Shown one piece after another: positions 45,640 to 54,591 of a DNA stretch of 64,000 bases; within the stretch, counting starts at the first letter, position 1; every line of letters starts with the position of its first letter. The stretch is from Bacteroidales bacterium (GTDB lineage Bacteria > Bacteroidota > Bacteroidia > Bacteroidales > WCHB1-69): NCBI GenBank assembly GCA_017554325.1, contig JAFZIP010000005.1, positions 1-64,000 of the forward strand. Reading direction: 5' to 3'. The notes under the pieces are model-generated. The model had not been told where the DNA came from, did not search any database, and saw only the letters and a list, made by a program, of their open reading frames with translations. Position numbers and translations under genes: made by a program.

Positions 45640-46975
45640 GAAACTCTATTTTCTCGGCATCGGTGGCATCGGCATGAGCGCATTGGCACAGTATTTTCTG
45701 GCCGAAGGCGATGAAGTATATGGCTATGACCTCACCCCCTCGCCCATCACGGACATGCTTACGCAAAAGGGAGCCGTCATCCACTTCGACGACAATGTGG
45801 ACAAAATACCCGGCGGCATGGATTTTGCGGTCTATACGCCCGCTGTGCCACGCACCAATGCAGAATTTCAGTTTTTTTTAGAGCATAACATACCCCTATA
45901 CAAGCGTTCCCAAGTGCTTGGGCACATCACGGAGCAATTGCCTTCGGTGGCTGTGGCTGGCACACACGGCAAGACCACGACCACGTCGATGGTGGCGCAC
46001 TTGCTGGCTCCGGAGGTCAGCATTGCCGGCTTCATCGGCGGCATTGCCAAGAACTTCCACGATAACCTGGTGCTCGGCGCCAACCCAGTGGCTGCCGTGG
46101 CAGAGGCCGACGAGTACGACCGCTCCTTCCTCACCCTGCACCCCGCCGTGGCCATCATCACCTCCATGGACGCCGACCACTTGGACATCTACGGCACGCG
46201 CGAGAACCTTGTCGCCGCCTTCCAGCAATACGCCGCACAATCGCAAATCGTGCTGGTGGAGGAGTCTGTAGCCCATGAAATCCAACACCCTCACAAGCTA
46301 ATATACGGCACTGGACCAGACGCCGACTACCGCGCCGACAACATCCTGTTGGCCCCCAACCGCGCCACGTTTGACCTATGCACGCCCAACGGCATCCTGC
46401 CGCAACTGCAACTCCGCGCCAACGGGCTGTACAACGTGCTCAACGCCACCGCAGCCGTTGCCGCCGTGCTCGAGCTGTTCCAAGGTGGGCACACAGGCAT
46501 CAAACCTGAGCACCCTATCCTCATCGCCGATAAACTGAGCACCTTTGCTGGCGTGAAGCGGCGCTTCGACTACATCGTGGACCGCGAGGATTTCATCTAC
46601 ATTGACGATTACGCGCACCATCCCGAGGAGATGCACTCCTTCATCTCCGCCGTGCGGAAGATCTACCCTGACAAGCACATATGCGGCGTGTTCCAGCCCC
46701 ACCTGTACAGCCGCACCCGCGACTTCGCCCCACAGTTTGCCGAGGTGCTGTCACAGTTGGACGAGGTCATTCTCCTGCCCATCTACCCCGCGCGCGAGCA
46801 GCCCATCCCGGGCATCACGTCCGAATATCTGCTCTCATTGGTGGACAATCCCCACAAGCAGGTGCTCCAAAAAGAGGAACTCATCCCCTATTTGCAAGCC
46901 CACCGGCCGGATGTTTTGCTCACCATTGGCGCCGGCGACATTGACAGGTTTGTTGAAAAACTGGGACATCTGTAA
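45629..46975 (+). CDS. murC: UDP-N-acetylmuramate--L-alanine ligase
   Basis: 448 residues; adds L-Ala to UDP-MurNAc in peptidoglycan synthesis. Begins FLGIGGIGMSALAQYF (UDP-binding), has the ATP loop AGTHGKTTTT (about 111), ADEYDRSF, TSMDADHLDIYG and the C-terminal DDYAHHPEE plus QPHLYSRT. Located away from any division/cell-wall cluster and translationally coupled to the PorE-like gene. GGIGMS favours MurC over Mpl. Stop is 2 bp from the stop of the convergent DUF2851 gene. Confidence 0.94.
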   Translation: MKNKKLYFLGIGGIGMSALAQYFLAEGDEVYGYDLTPSPITDMLTQKGAVIHFDDNVDKIPGGMDFAVYTPAVPRTNAEFQFFLEHNIPLYKRSQVLGHITEQLPSVAVAGTHGKTTTTSMVAHLLAPEVSIAGFIGGIAKNFHDNLVLGANPVAAVAEADEYDRSFLTLHPAVAIITSMDADHLDIYGTRENLVAAFQQYAAQSQIVLVEESVAHEIQHPHKLIYGTGPDADYRADNILLAPNRATFDLCTPNGILPQLQLRANGLYNVLNATAAVAAVLELFQGGHTGIKPEHPILIADKLSTFAGVKRRFDYIVDREDFIYIDDYAHHPEEMHSFISAVRKIYPDKHICGVFQPHLYSRTRDFAPQFAEVLSQLDEVILLPIYPAREQPIPGITSEYLLSLVDNPHKQVLQKEELIPYLQAHRPDVLLTIGAGDIDRFVEKLGHL

Positions 46976-46977
46976 CC

Positions 46978-48261
46978 TTACGATTGGATATTCCGTACAA
47001 TTTTCTCCCCAACAGCACACTCCAGACACCGTTTGGGCACGCAATACCGTTGCCACAACTCCAAGAGTGCCTGCGAATCCATGGCGTTTTGTTGCGGGAA
47101 GGGCGTGTATGCGTACACGCGCGTGAGCCGATTGCGTTCAAAGTCGAGTTCCTCCAAAAGCCCCATCGTTTCCTCCATCTGGTGTTCGTTGCCAAAGAAA
47201 CGGTGATGGGCAAATCGGAACGGCACCACAGTATTGATAATCAGCAATGAGGCAGCCGTCTCGCCCAGGCACACACTGTGTTTCAGAATGGTCTTTTGGC
47301 CGAAATGGTAATGGTTTTCCCAATAAGGGTTGGCACACACCGACAATTCCCTTTTCAGTGCCTCTACGGACGGACTTTCAAGGCAAACTTCGGTCAGGTC
47401 GGGAAATTCGTGTATCAGGGCAGCCAACTGCGCCAAGCGTACGCACGGGAAGTTGGGCGGGCGCAGCCGCAACAGGTTCCAATGGTGCTCCCCAATGGGC
47501 ATCAGCTGATACTTGCACCGGAGGTAGTCGTACTCATATTTCAGCGCATCGTGATACTCGTCCACATCGGAGCGCTCCAACATGCCCGCCTGACCGAAGA
47601 TGAGCGCAGCGATCTGCAATTCCGAATCTGCATGCTTGGCGAGCACCTTCAAAGGCAGACTTTTGGCCAACATCTCGAACGCGGTCACGTTGGTCTTGAA
47701 CCCGAATCCGATAGCCAACAGGCGGTAGAGCGTCTCCTTCCAGTCGCCCTCGCACGCTTTGACCATACGGAGCACGTCCTCCTGCTTGCGCAACAGGCGT
47801 TCCATAACCATCGACGACAACACCGACTGCAAGTGCAATGGTTCCATGTCGGATAAATATGAAGTACATGGCAGTTGGTCTGGCGATGACATCAACCGTT
47901 GGTACTGCGCCAGCATTCCGTCCGGGATGTAGTTTTTCAACTCCAAAGTAGGAAACAATTCTCCTTCCCGACGCTCCACCTCGCAATCGTGCTCATACAC
48001 CACATGTAAGGTCACCGACATATATTTTTCGTCATCCTGATGATGATGGCGGTACCAGTCGGAACTGCGGATGTGAATTTCCACATCGCCGGCCCATTTC
48101 ATCGTGCCAATCTGGACGATGGCTTGCCGGAAATCAGGCCCTGCATCGGTGTTATGATAGCCCGGGAAAATAATCTTCAACGGCTCTCCATCAGTGGTGC
48201 GAACATTCATAAAATCGAAAAGCCTGTGTTTCCACAGGTAGTGCAAAAATGCTTCTTTCAT
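46978..48261 (-). CDS. DUF2851 family protein
   Basis: 427 residues, no signal peptide. N terminus EAFLHYLWKHRLFD, FPGYHNTDAGPDF and AGDVEIHIRSSDWYRHHH are the family hallmarks, with E/H/D residues that look like a nuclease-like core (GDVEIHI). C terminus has four spaced Cys (YCVPKRCLEC). Uncharacterised family restricted mostly to Bacteroidota. Promoter TATCTTTG at 48303-48310. Confidence 0.88.
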   Translation of the reverse strand: MKEAFLHYLWKHRLFDFMNVRTTDGEPLKIIFPGYHNTDAGPDFRQAIVQIGTMKWAGDVEIHIRSSDWYRHHHQDDEKYMSVTLHVVYEHDCEVERREGELFPTLELKNYIPDGMLAQYQRLMSSPDQLPCTSYLSDMEPLHLQSVLSSMVMERLLRKQEDVLRMVKACEGDWKETLYRLLAIGFGFKTNVTAFEMLAKSLPLKVLAKHADSELQIAALIFGQAGMLERSDVDEYHDALKYEYDYLRCKYQLMPIGEHHWNLLRLRPPNFPCVRLAQLAALIHEFPDLTEVCLESPSVEALKRELSVCANPYWENHYHFGQKTILKHSVCLGETAASLLIINTVVPFRFAHHRFFGNEHQMEETMGLLEELDFERNRLTRVYAYTPFPQQNAMDSQALLELWQRYCVPKRCLECAVGEKIVRNIQS

Positions 48262-48302
48262 TGTTGTATATAATTGTTTCCATCAAAGAATGTTGTCGAT
48301 TG

Positions 48303-48310
48303 CAAAGATA
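48303..48310 (-). promoter_or_regulatory. -7 element TATCTTTG for the DUF2851 gene
   Basis: Reverse complement TATCTTTGCAATC, 42 bp before ATG 48261. Confidence 0.6.
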
Positions 48311-48385
48311 AGAGAAAAGACAGGTCACAATTAACATTATTTTAATTTAGTTTTTTACAAAATGATGAGATAATGGAATTTATTC

Positions 48386-48393
48386 TATTTTTG
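48386..48393 (+). promoter_or_regulatory. -7 element TATTTTTG for the M28 peptidase gene
   Basis: TATTTTTGTCG, 41 bp before ATG 48434. Confidence 0.6.
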
Positions 48394-48433
48394 TCGCCGT
48401 ATTGAAGATAAACAGCATAAATTGATACATAAC

Positions 48434-49666
48434 ATGAAAAAGTTTTTTACCCTTTTGTTGATTTCAAGCACCGTTTGGATGGGTTCTCTTACGGCGCAAA
48501 ACACTGTTGACCTGGAATCGCTGATGCCGCAAATCAACGCGGACAGTCTGCTCCGCACGGTCACGGATCTCCAGAATTTCGGGAGTCGTTATGCCCTGCG
48601 CCCCGGCGGCAATCATGAGGTTGCAGAGTATTTAGTCACCCGACTGAACAATTATGGCATTACCGCGGTAATAGACACATTCCATCTATCAGGACAGCAT
48701 TGGCTGGTCGGGCTATATGATCAGGATTTTTACAACGTGAGGGGTGTGTTGACCGCAGCAGAGCCCATAGACGACTCATTGGTGCTGATTGGTGCCCATC
48801 TGGATGCCATTTCCTACGACCATGCAACGTGGGAGTTGCTTGAGATAGCCCCGGGCGCGGATGACAATGCTTCCGGTGTGGCTGTGATGATCGAGATGGC
48901 GCGCATCTGCCATGACAACCATCTCCGTTTCCACCGCGACATACACTTCATGGCTTTTGACGGAGAGGAACTCGGTTTGTTTGGCAGCTACTACGATGCC
49001 GGCAGACGTAATGATGCCGATGAGAAGATTGCCGTCATGATCAACAACGACATGGTGAGTTACCAGCCCGACGAAAACTGGCGGCTCATGCTGCACTGGT
49101 ACAACAATTCGCTGGATGTAGTGAGCCGCGCTGCAGACCTGTGCGCCCAATACACCAACATTGACCCGTATATTCCCACTTTAAGTGAAAATGGAAATTA
49201 CAATGCGAGCGACAGTTATGCCTATTACCAGAATGGTTTCCGGACTGTTTTTGCAATTGAATACACCTTTTCCACCTCATATCATACCGATCACGATGTG
49301 GCCGACTCCAACAACTACGCCTACCATGCCGATGTAGCGCGGTACAACCTGGCCATGTTGGCTGAATACGCCGATTTGGCAGATGGATTAGGCACAGAAG
49401 AACAGCAAGACGTTGTGTCCATGCAGGTTTATCCCAATCCGGTAAGCGACAAGGCTGTGATACGATATCAGTTGACGGAGGCCTCTCCCGTTTCCATCAC
49501 GATTACAGACATGATGGGACGCGTGCTGCTGCGTCAGGATGTTTCCAACCAAGCTGCTGGCATCTACTTGGAAGAAGTCGATTTGGCCCGTTTCCCGGCA
49601 GGAGTGTACCTGTGTCAGCTTCAAACAACAAGAGGAACGGAAACAACGAAACTCGTAAAGAGATAG
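48434..49666 (+). CDS. T9SS-exported M28 family metallopeptidase
   Basis: 410 residues. Signal peptide ends GSLTAQ. The M28 zinc site is complete: LIGAHLDA (His), GADDNASGV (Asp), DGEELGLFG (Glu pair), NNDMVS (Asp) and SYHTDHDVADS (His). After residue about 325 a T9SS type A sorting domain starts (VYPNPVSDKAVIRY) and ends GVYLCQLQT...TTKLVKR. Probably a secreted or surface aminopeptidase for peptide feeding. ATG 48434 is preferred over TTG 48422, which would precede the signal peptide by four residues. Confidence 0.93.
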   Translation: MKKFFTLLLISSTVWMGSLTAQNTVDLESLMPQINADSLLRTVTDLQNFGSRYALRPGGNHEVAEYLVTRLNNYGITAVIDTFHLSGQHWLVGLYDQDFYNVRGVLTAAEPIDDSLVLIGAHLDAISYDHATWELLEIAPGADDNASGVAVMIEMARICHDNHLRFHRDIHFMAFDGEELGLFGSYYDAGRRNDADEKIAVMINNDMVSYQPDENWRLMLHWYNNSLDVVSRAADLCAQYTNIDPYIPTLSENGNYNASDSYAYYQNGFRTVFAIEYTFSTSYHTDHDVADSNNYAYHADVARYNLAMLAEYADLADGLGTEEQQDVVSMQVYPNPVSDKAVIRYQLTEASPVSITITDMMGRVLLRQDVSNQAAGIYLEEVDLARFPAGVYLCQLQTTRGTETTKLVKR

Positions 49667-49696
49667 TTTGCACATAATAATCCAATATTTCAGAAT

Positions 49697-50455
49697 ATGA
49701 TTTTCTACTTTTCCGGATGCGGCAACAGCCGTTTTATTGCTGAAAGCATTGCGCAGGCCACGGGCGACAAGCTGGTTTTCATTCCAGAGGCCGAGCGGGA
49801 GCATAATTTCAACTATGATATTGCAGAAGATGAGCATGTGGGCTTCGTTTTCCCCATATATTCGTGGAGTCCGCCACAATTGGTGGTGCGGTTTGTGCGG
49901 AAGTTGCGCTTTGCGCATAAGCCTGCCTACGTATGGCTGGCGGTTACCTGCGGCGACAACGGAGGGGTGGCAGAAAAGGTTTTCGATGAGCAATTGGTGC
50001 GCGCAGGAGTACAGCTCAACGCCGCCTATTGCTTCGTGATGCCCAACACATACGTCAACATGGCAGGCATGGGCACCGACAAGCCGGAGAAGGCTCAACA
50101 CAAGATCGAAAAGGCCAAAGCGCATTTGCCAGAGGTGATCCAAAACATCCGGGACCGCAAGTCTGTGATGGAGATGCGCCGGGGACTCTTTCCGCGCTTC
50201 AAGACCAAAGTAATCGGAAAATCTTTCCACAAGTGGGTCTCGGATGAGCCGTTCCGCAGCACAGATGCCTGCATCTCGTGCGGCAAGTGCGTGAGCGTGT
50301 GCCCGTTGCAGAACATCACACTGGAAGATGGCCGCCCAAAGTGGCACGGCAATTGCACCAACTGCGACGCCTGCTTCCACCACTGCCCGAAGAATGCCAT
50401 CCAGTACGGCAAAGCGAGTGTCGGGAAGAGGCAGTATTACTTTGGGAAGGATTAA
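49697..50455 (+). CDS. EFR1 family ferredoxin (flavodoxin-like plus two [4Fe-4S] motifs)
   Basis: 252 residues. Flavodoxin-like N-terminal half opening IFYFSGCGNSRFIAESIA, with VFPIYSWSPPQLVVRF and GDNGGV. The C-terminal part carries two cluster-binding motifs: CISCGKCVSVCPLQNI and CTNCDACFHHCPKNAIQYG. Predicted soluble electron carrier; partner unknown. A CCGCG-AATCG-CGCGG hairpin just after the stop (50462-50476) with a nearby T-run could be a weak terminator. Confidence 0.88.
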   Translation: MIFYFSGCGNSRFIAESIAQATGDKLVFIPEAEREHNFNYDIAEDEHVGFVFPIYSWSPPQLVVRFVRKLRFAHKPAYVWLAVTCGDNGGVAEKVFDEQLVRAGVQLNAAYCFVMPNTYVNMAGMGTDKPEKAQHKIEKAKAHLPEVIQNIRDRKSVMEMRRGLFPRFKTKVIGKSFHKWVSDEPFRSTDACISCGKCVSVCPLQNITLEDGRPKWHGNCTNCDACFHHCPKNAIQYGKASVGKRQYYFGKD

Positions 50456-50518
50456 TAGTCCCCGCGAATCGCGCGGATCGACGCATTTTTTTTACTTGAT
50501 GAAAATTATTTAACATAA

Positions 50519-50785
50519 ATGTTAATCAATCGAATAAAAGCATTATCTATCGACTCACGAAAACTACGACTATACTGTCTTCGTATTTCCGATCAAATAC
50601 TTATTGTCGGTAACGGAGGGATAAAGAACACTCGAACATACGAGGAAAGTGCAGAATTAAGTGGTTATGTGATGGATTTGCAAGAATTTGACAAACTACT
50701 TTCTGAAGCACAGAAAAATGGAACCATAACCATCGAAAAGAATGTTATTACTGGTATTGAAGGAAAAGTATTTCAATTATCATAA
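50519..50785 (+). CDS. Small toxin-like protein of a two-gene module, 88 aa
   Basis: Key segments: LRLYCLRISDQILIVGNGGI, NTRTYEESAELSGYV, LQEFDKLL, ITGIEGKVFQLS. I associate the RLYCLRISD...IVGNGGIKNTRTYEE pattern with small Bacteroidota proteins encoded directly before an HTH protein, with a RelE/HigB-like core fold as a guess. It may lack an N-terminal part. A single base separates its stop from the HTH gene. The locus is clearly more AT-rich than its neighbours, suggesting acquisition. Toxin activity is inference. Confidence 0.55.
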   Translation: MLINRIKALSIDSRKLRLYCLRISDQILIVGNGGIKNTRTYEESAELSGYVMDLQEFDKLLSEAQKNGTITIEKNVITGIEGKVFQLS

Positions 50786-50786
50786 A

Positions 50787-51065
50787 ATGACAACTGTAAA
50801 AATATATTCACAGATTCTTAAAGAAGCACATGATTCAATAACACCACAGGAACGCGCCGCCTTTGACTTGAATTTCAGTATTTCTGAAAAGATTTACCAA
50901 ATTCTGCAAGACAAAGGGATGACCAAACGTGATTTGGCAAAACTAACTGGCAAAAAAGAATCCGAGGTGTCAAGATGGTTCTCTTTTGGTCATAATTTCA
51001 CCTGCAAAACAGTTGCTTTGATTCAGCAAGCACTAGGAGAACCAATCATTGAGATTGCAAAGTAA
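50787..51065 (+). CDS. Helix-turn-helix (XRE-type) protein, probable antitoxin/repressor, 92 aa
   Basis: Residues about 30-90 form an XRE helix-turn-helix: SISEKIYQILQDKGMTKRDL, AKLTGKKESEVSRWFSFGHN, TCKTVALIQQALGEPIIEI. The N-terminal part is acidic/helical (EAHDSITPQERAAFDLNF). ATG 50787 avoids overlap with the upstream gene; the longer frame starts at 50742. Toxin-then-HTH order matches HigBA-like modules, where the HTH protein neutralises the toxin and represses the operon. Confidence 0.7.
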   Translation: MTTVKIYSQILKEAHDSITPQERAAFDLNFSISEKIYQILQDKGMTKRDLAKLTGKKESEVSRWFSFGHNFTCKTVALIQQALGEPIIEIAK

Positions 51066-51093
51066 GAAACAAGGACGATTATAACAACTTAAA

Positions 51094-51444
51094 ATGAACA
51101 TCGAAGAATACCGTGAATTATGCCTGTCGCTGGGCGATGTAGAAGAGAAACTGCCCTTCGCGAAGATGCCCGGCGGCGACTCCATCTTAGTTTTTTACGT
51201 CTGTGGCCACACCTTCTGCTACTGCGACTTGTACGATTTCACTGCCGTAAACCTCAAATGCCAGCCCGAGCGCATTGCCGAACTGCGCGAAAACTACGAC
51301 GGTTTCATTGATCCCGACCACATGAACCCCAAATACTGGATCGGGGTGCTGGTCAAAGAGGTTTCTTCAGAGCTTCTGAAAGAACTGACACGGAACTCGT
51401 TTGAGATTGTGAAGGAGAAGTACACGAAGAAACTGAAACGATGA
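51094..51444 (+). CDS. MmcQ/YjbR family protein
   Basis: 116 residues. Features of the family: NIEEYRELCLSLGDVEEKLPF at the start, CYCDLYDFTAVNLKCQPERI, and the signature MNPKYWIGVLV. The fold (CyaY-like) has been linked to DNA binding, but no cellular role is established. Located 28 bp after the HTH gene but closer in composition to the host genes; probably an independent passenger. Confidence 0.85.
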   Translation: MNIEEYRELCLSLGDVEEKLPFAKMPGGDSILVFYVCGHTFCYCDLYDFTAVNLKCQPERIAELRENYDGFIDPDHMNPKYWIGVLVKEVSSELLKELTRNSFEIVKEKYTKKLKR

Positions 51445-51481
51445 TTATTGCAATAACCTGTAAAAATAGCCAATATCTCTG

Positions 51482-51541
51482 TTTTAATTAGAAATATTTT
51501 CAAAATATCGTCATTTTAAATAGAAATATTTTATATCTTTG
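51482..51541 (+). promoter_or_regulatory. Promoter of the AAA_14 ATPase gene with two 19-bp direct repeats
   Basis: TTTTAATTAGAAATATTTT (51482-51500) and TTTTAAATAGAAATATTTT (51514-51532) differ at one base and are 32 bp apart. The second abuts the -7 element TATCTTTG (51534-51541). They could be repressor sites or a -33-like region. Confidence 0.55.
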
Positions 51542-51559
51542 CCGCAAATTTTATAGACG

Positions 51560-52804
51560 ATGGTCAGCAAAGAATTAATAATGAGGGTAATGGCGAACCA
51601 ACACGCCAAGGATTTGGAATCTGGAATGCCACGGAACATCGATGACAGGTGGCTTTCCACAAGACAAGTGGTGGTCATTTCGGGTGTGCGCAGATGTGGA
51701 AAATCCTATTTCTTGCGACAAATCCGTGAAAAAAACAACGAAAAAGATTACTATTTCCGTTTCGACGATGAACGCCTCATCAATTTCTCCGTTGAGGATT
51801 TTGAAACTCTAGATATTTGCTTTTCTGAATTATACGGAGAACAGCACACTTACTTTTTTGATGAAATACAAAATATTGAAGGATGGGAACTGTATGTGCG
51901 TCGGCTATACAACGAAGGTGCAAAAGTCTATGTTACCGGCAGCAACGCCAAGATGTTAAGTCGTGAAATGGGCACGCACCTGTCGGGAATCCATATCCCC
52001 ATAGAGCTTTATCCTTTTTCTTTTGCGGAATACCTTCAACTTAAAGATATTAATGTCAACAAAACAGACTTCTATACAACCGCTGGAGCAGCCCTGTTAG
52101 CCAAACATCTCAAGACCTACATGTTGTCGGGTGGGTTTCCTGCATACCTTCAGGGGGAACCCGACGACTACATCTCTGCACTTTACCAGAGCATCATATA
52201 CCGTGATGTGCTTCAGCGGAACAACATCACCAATGGTCGGGAAGTGCTTGAGTTGATGCATTTTCTCGCCAGCAATGCCGCCAAGCGCCATTCTTACGCC
52301 TCCCTTGCCAAAGTCATCGGGGTGAAGCACTCTGATACCGTCAAGCATTATATTCAATGTGTGGAGGAAACTTATCTGCTCTCCCAACTTCTGAAATACA
52401 ATGCCTCCGTCAAAACGCAAGAGGCCAGCATCAAAAAAATATATTTGATTGACAATGCCATCATCCGGTTGGTAGGCTTTAACCCGACCGACAATCTCGG
52501 TCCGCTGTTGGAAAATCTGATTTTCGTTGAGTTGAAACGGCGCGGCAAGGATATTTTCTACCACGCCAACGGCAGCGAGTGCGATTTCATCGTCCGTACA
52601 GGCACCCGCATCACACAGTGCATCCAAGTCACTGTTTCTTTGGCAGACGAGTCCACCCGCAAACGCGAAGTGGCTGGCCTTGCCTCGGCAGCGAAAACCT
52701 ACGGTACCACCGACAACACCATCATCACTTTGGATGACGACCGCATTTCTGTGGAAGATAACAACATACGGATTGTGCCTGCGTGGCGATGGCTGTTGGA
52801 ATAA
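51560..52804 (+). CDS. AAA_14/DUF4143 family ATPase
   Basis: 414 residues. Walker A GVRRCGKS (42-49), Walker B YFFDEIQN (D101/E102), sensor-like VTGSNAKML, then PFSFAEYL and the C-terminal DUF4143 domain with a restriction-nuclease-like core (ENLIFVELKRRG, then YHANGSECDFIV). These ATPases are abundant in Bacteroidota and of unknown function. Preceded by a promoter with direct repeats; followed after 22 bp by the S41 peptidase gene. Confidence 0.9.
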   Translation: MVSKELIMRVMANQHAKDLESGMPRNIDDRWLSTRQVVVISGVRRCGKSYFLRQIREKNNEKDYYFRFDDERLINFSVEDFETLDICFSELYGEQHTYFFDEIQNIEGWELYVRRLYNEGAKVYVTGSNAKMLSREMGTHLSGIHIPIELYPFSFAEYLQLKDINVNKTDFYTTAGAALLAKHLKTYMLSGGFPAYLQGEPDDYISALYQSIIYRDVLQRNNITNGREVLELMHFLASNAAKRHSYASLAKVIGVKHSDTVKHYIQCVEETYLLSQLLKYNASVKTQEASIKKIYLIDNAIIRLVGFNPTDNLGPLLENLIFVELKRRGKDIFYHANGSECDFIVRTGTRITQCIQVTVSLADESTRKREVAGLASAAKTYGTTDNTIITLDDDRISVEDNNIRIVPAWRWLLE

Positions 52805-52826
52805 TCACCGAAAAAAATCCCCCTTT

Positions 52827-54542
52827 ATGAAAAAACATATCCTCTTCACCCTCCTGCTCTTTTTCTGCGTGACCCTCTCTCACGCACAAACGTCATCCGT
52901 CAAGACCGAAACAGTCCAAGACACGGCGTATGACCACGGCTCCAATATAGAGTTCCCTGAAATGACGCCGCAACTGGTGGACAATCTCGAACTCTTAGGC
53001 CGCGTCTGGGGATTTCTGAAATATCACCACCCCACCATTTCCAAAGGCGCGTACAACTGGGATTACGAGCTTTTCCGGATGCTGCCCGGCTATTTGCAGG
53101 TGACCGACAGCAAGCAGCGCGATGCCTACTTGGCCAAATGGATTCTTCATTACGGGAAAATTCCTGTCAATAAAAATGTTACTCCCGTTGATACCAACGC
53201 TTTCCTGAAGCCAGACCTGGCATGGATTAATTCTGAAACTTTGTCGCCAAAGCTTTACAAGACCCTGATGAATGTGTATCAGAACCGCAATAACGGATAT
53301 TACTATGTATCCTATAACTCTCTTTGGGTGAAGAATGCACAATTCAAGCATGAAAACGATTATGACGAGATGGATCACCCTGACGCCGGTTTCAGGTTGC
53401 TGGCACTGTACCGCTATTGGAATATGGTGTATTATTTTTTCCCGGACCTGTATCTTGCGGACGCTGACTGGAACACGGTGATAAAGAATCATATTTCTTC
53501 TTTCCTCTCGGCAGAGGATAAAACAACCTATTGGAGAGCTATCAAACGCCTGATTGCCCAAATAGACGACACTCACGGGGCGATGTGGTCCATGAAATTC
53601 AAGCAGTCGTTGAACTACTACCGCACTCCGTTCAGAGTGAGTTTCTTGAAGAATGACACCTTGGTGGTTTCTGATTATTGGGATTCGGAAAAAATCGACA
53701 GTGCCGGACCGCACATCGGGGATATCATCACCCACATTGATGGCAAGCCTGTTTCGTATTATGTTGACAGCCTGTCGCCCTATTATTCGGCATCCAACCA
53801 TCGTGCCAAAGTCCGAAACATTTCCTGGGAGATTTGCAATGGTTATACACCCTCCGTCAGCATCTCATACCTGTCAGATGGGATCCCGAAAGAGGCTACT
53901 ATCACCCGGTATAACTTTGAAGAAATGTCGGCAAAGACCAAAACCGATAGCATCTGTTACAAATTGTTGCGCGACAGCATCGGATATGTATCCATGGACG
54001 ATATCACCAAAGAATGGGTGGAGCGGATTGCAGACACCCTACACACCACCAAAGGGCTGATTCTGGATTTGAGGGAGTATCCGAATGAAAGCATCAACTA
54101 TAAATTATACAGTGTCTTGTCTGACAAATCAAGACCGTTTTTCAAGGCCACCTGTCCGGACATGAGCAATCCCGGTGCTTTTGGTTGGACAAAACCGGGC
54201 TATACTGGAAAAGGTAAGCAAGCGTACAAGGGCAAAATCGCCATTCTCATCAGTGAGCAGTCACAAAGCCATGCAGAGTTTTGCACCATGATGTACCGCA
54301 CGCTCCCGAACAGTATCGTCATCGGCAACACGACGGCAGGCGCGGATGGCGATGTAGTAGGGATTCAGTTCCCCGGCGGTATCAACTCCTATTTTTCCGG
54401 CATTGGCATCTATTACCCCGACGGCACTGAGACACAGCGCGTTGGCATCATTCCCGACATTTACGTTTGGCCTACAGTAAAGGGTATCTACGAGGGTCGG
54501 GACGAGCTGTTGGAAAAAGCTTTGGAGTGGTTGTCGCAATAA
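52827..54542 (+). CDS. S41 family peptidase, exported, 571 aa
   Basis: Signal peptide ends LSHAQ (residue about 20). An N-terminal helical region (about 45-270) precedes a PDZ-like segment (GPHIGDIITHIDGKPVSYYV). The S41 core follows: GYVSMDDI, GLILDLREYPNE, then IAILISEQSQSHAEFCTMM with the likely nucleophile Ser, and GNTTAGADGDVVG. The Lys normally found after this motif in C-terminal processing proteases is not there, so catalysis may follow the tricorn/other S41 pattern. ATG 52827 gives the signal peptide; the longer frame overlaps the upstream gene. Confidence 0.83.
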   Translation: MKKHILFTLLLFFCVTLSHAQTSSVKTETVQDTAYDHGSNIEFPEMTPQLVDNLELLGRVWGFLKYHHPTISKGAYNWDYELFRMLPGYLQVTDSKQRDAYLAKWILHYGKIPVNKNVTPVDTNAFLKPDLAWINSETLSPKLYKTLMNVYQNRNNGYYYVSYNSLWVKNAQFKHENDYDEMDHPDAGFRLLALYRYWNMVYYFFPDLYLADADWNTVIKNHISSFLSAEDKTTYWRAIKRLIAQIDDTHGAMWSMKFKQSLNYYRTPFRVSFLKNDTLVVSDYWDSEKIDSAGPHIGDIITHIDGKPVSYYVDSLSPYYSASNHRAKVRNISWEICNGYTPSVSISYLSDGIPKEATITRYNFEEMSAKTKTDSICYKLLRDSIGYVSMDDITKEWVERIADTLHTTKGLILDLREYPNESINYKLYSVLSDKSRPFFKATCPDMSNPGAFGWTKPGYTGKGKQAYKGKIAILISEQSQSHAEFCTMMYRTLPNSIVIGNTTAGADGDVVGIQFPGGINSYFSGIGIYYPDGTETQRVGIIPDIYVWPTVKGIYEGRDELLEKALEWLSQ

Positions 54543-54554
54543 GCAAACAATTGC

Positions 54555-54562
54555 TACCTTTG
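54555..54562 (+). promoter_or_regulatory. -7 element TACCTTTG for the YraN gene
   Basis: TACCTTTGCAGCC, 30 bp before ATG 54592. Confidence 0.6.
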
Positions 54563-54591
54563 CAGCCTTTCAACTACAAAAACAAATTTTT

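Noticed and set aside
50462..50476. CCGCG-AATCG-CGCGG as a clear terminator after the EFR1 gene
   Set aside because: The T-run starts 8 nt after the stem, too far for a standard intrinsic terminator; kept only as a weak possibility.
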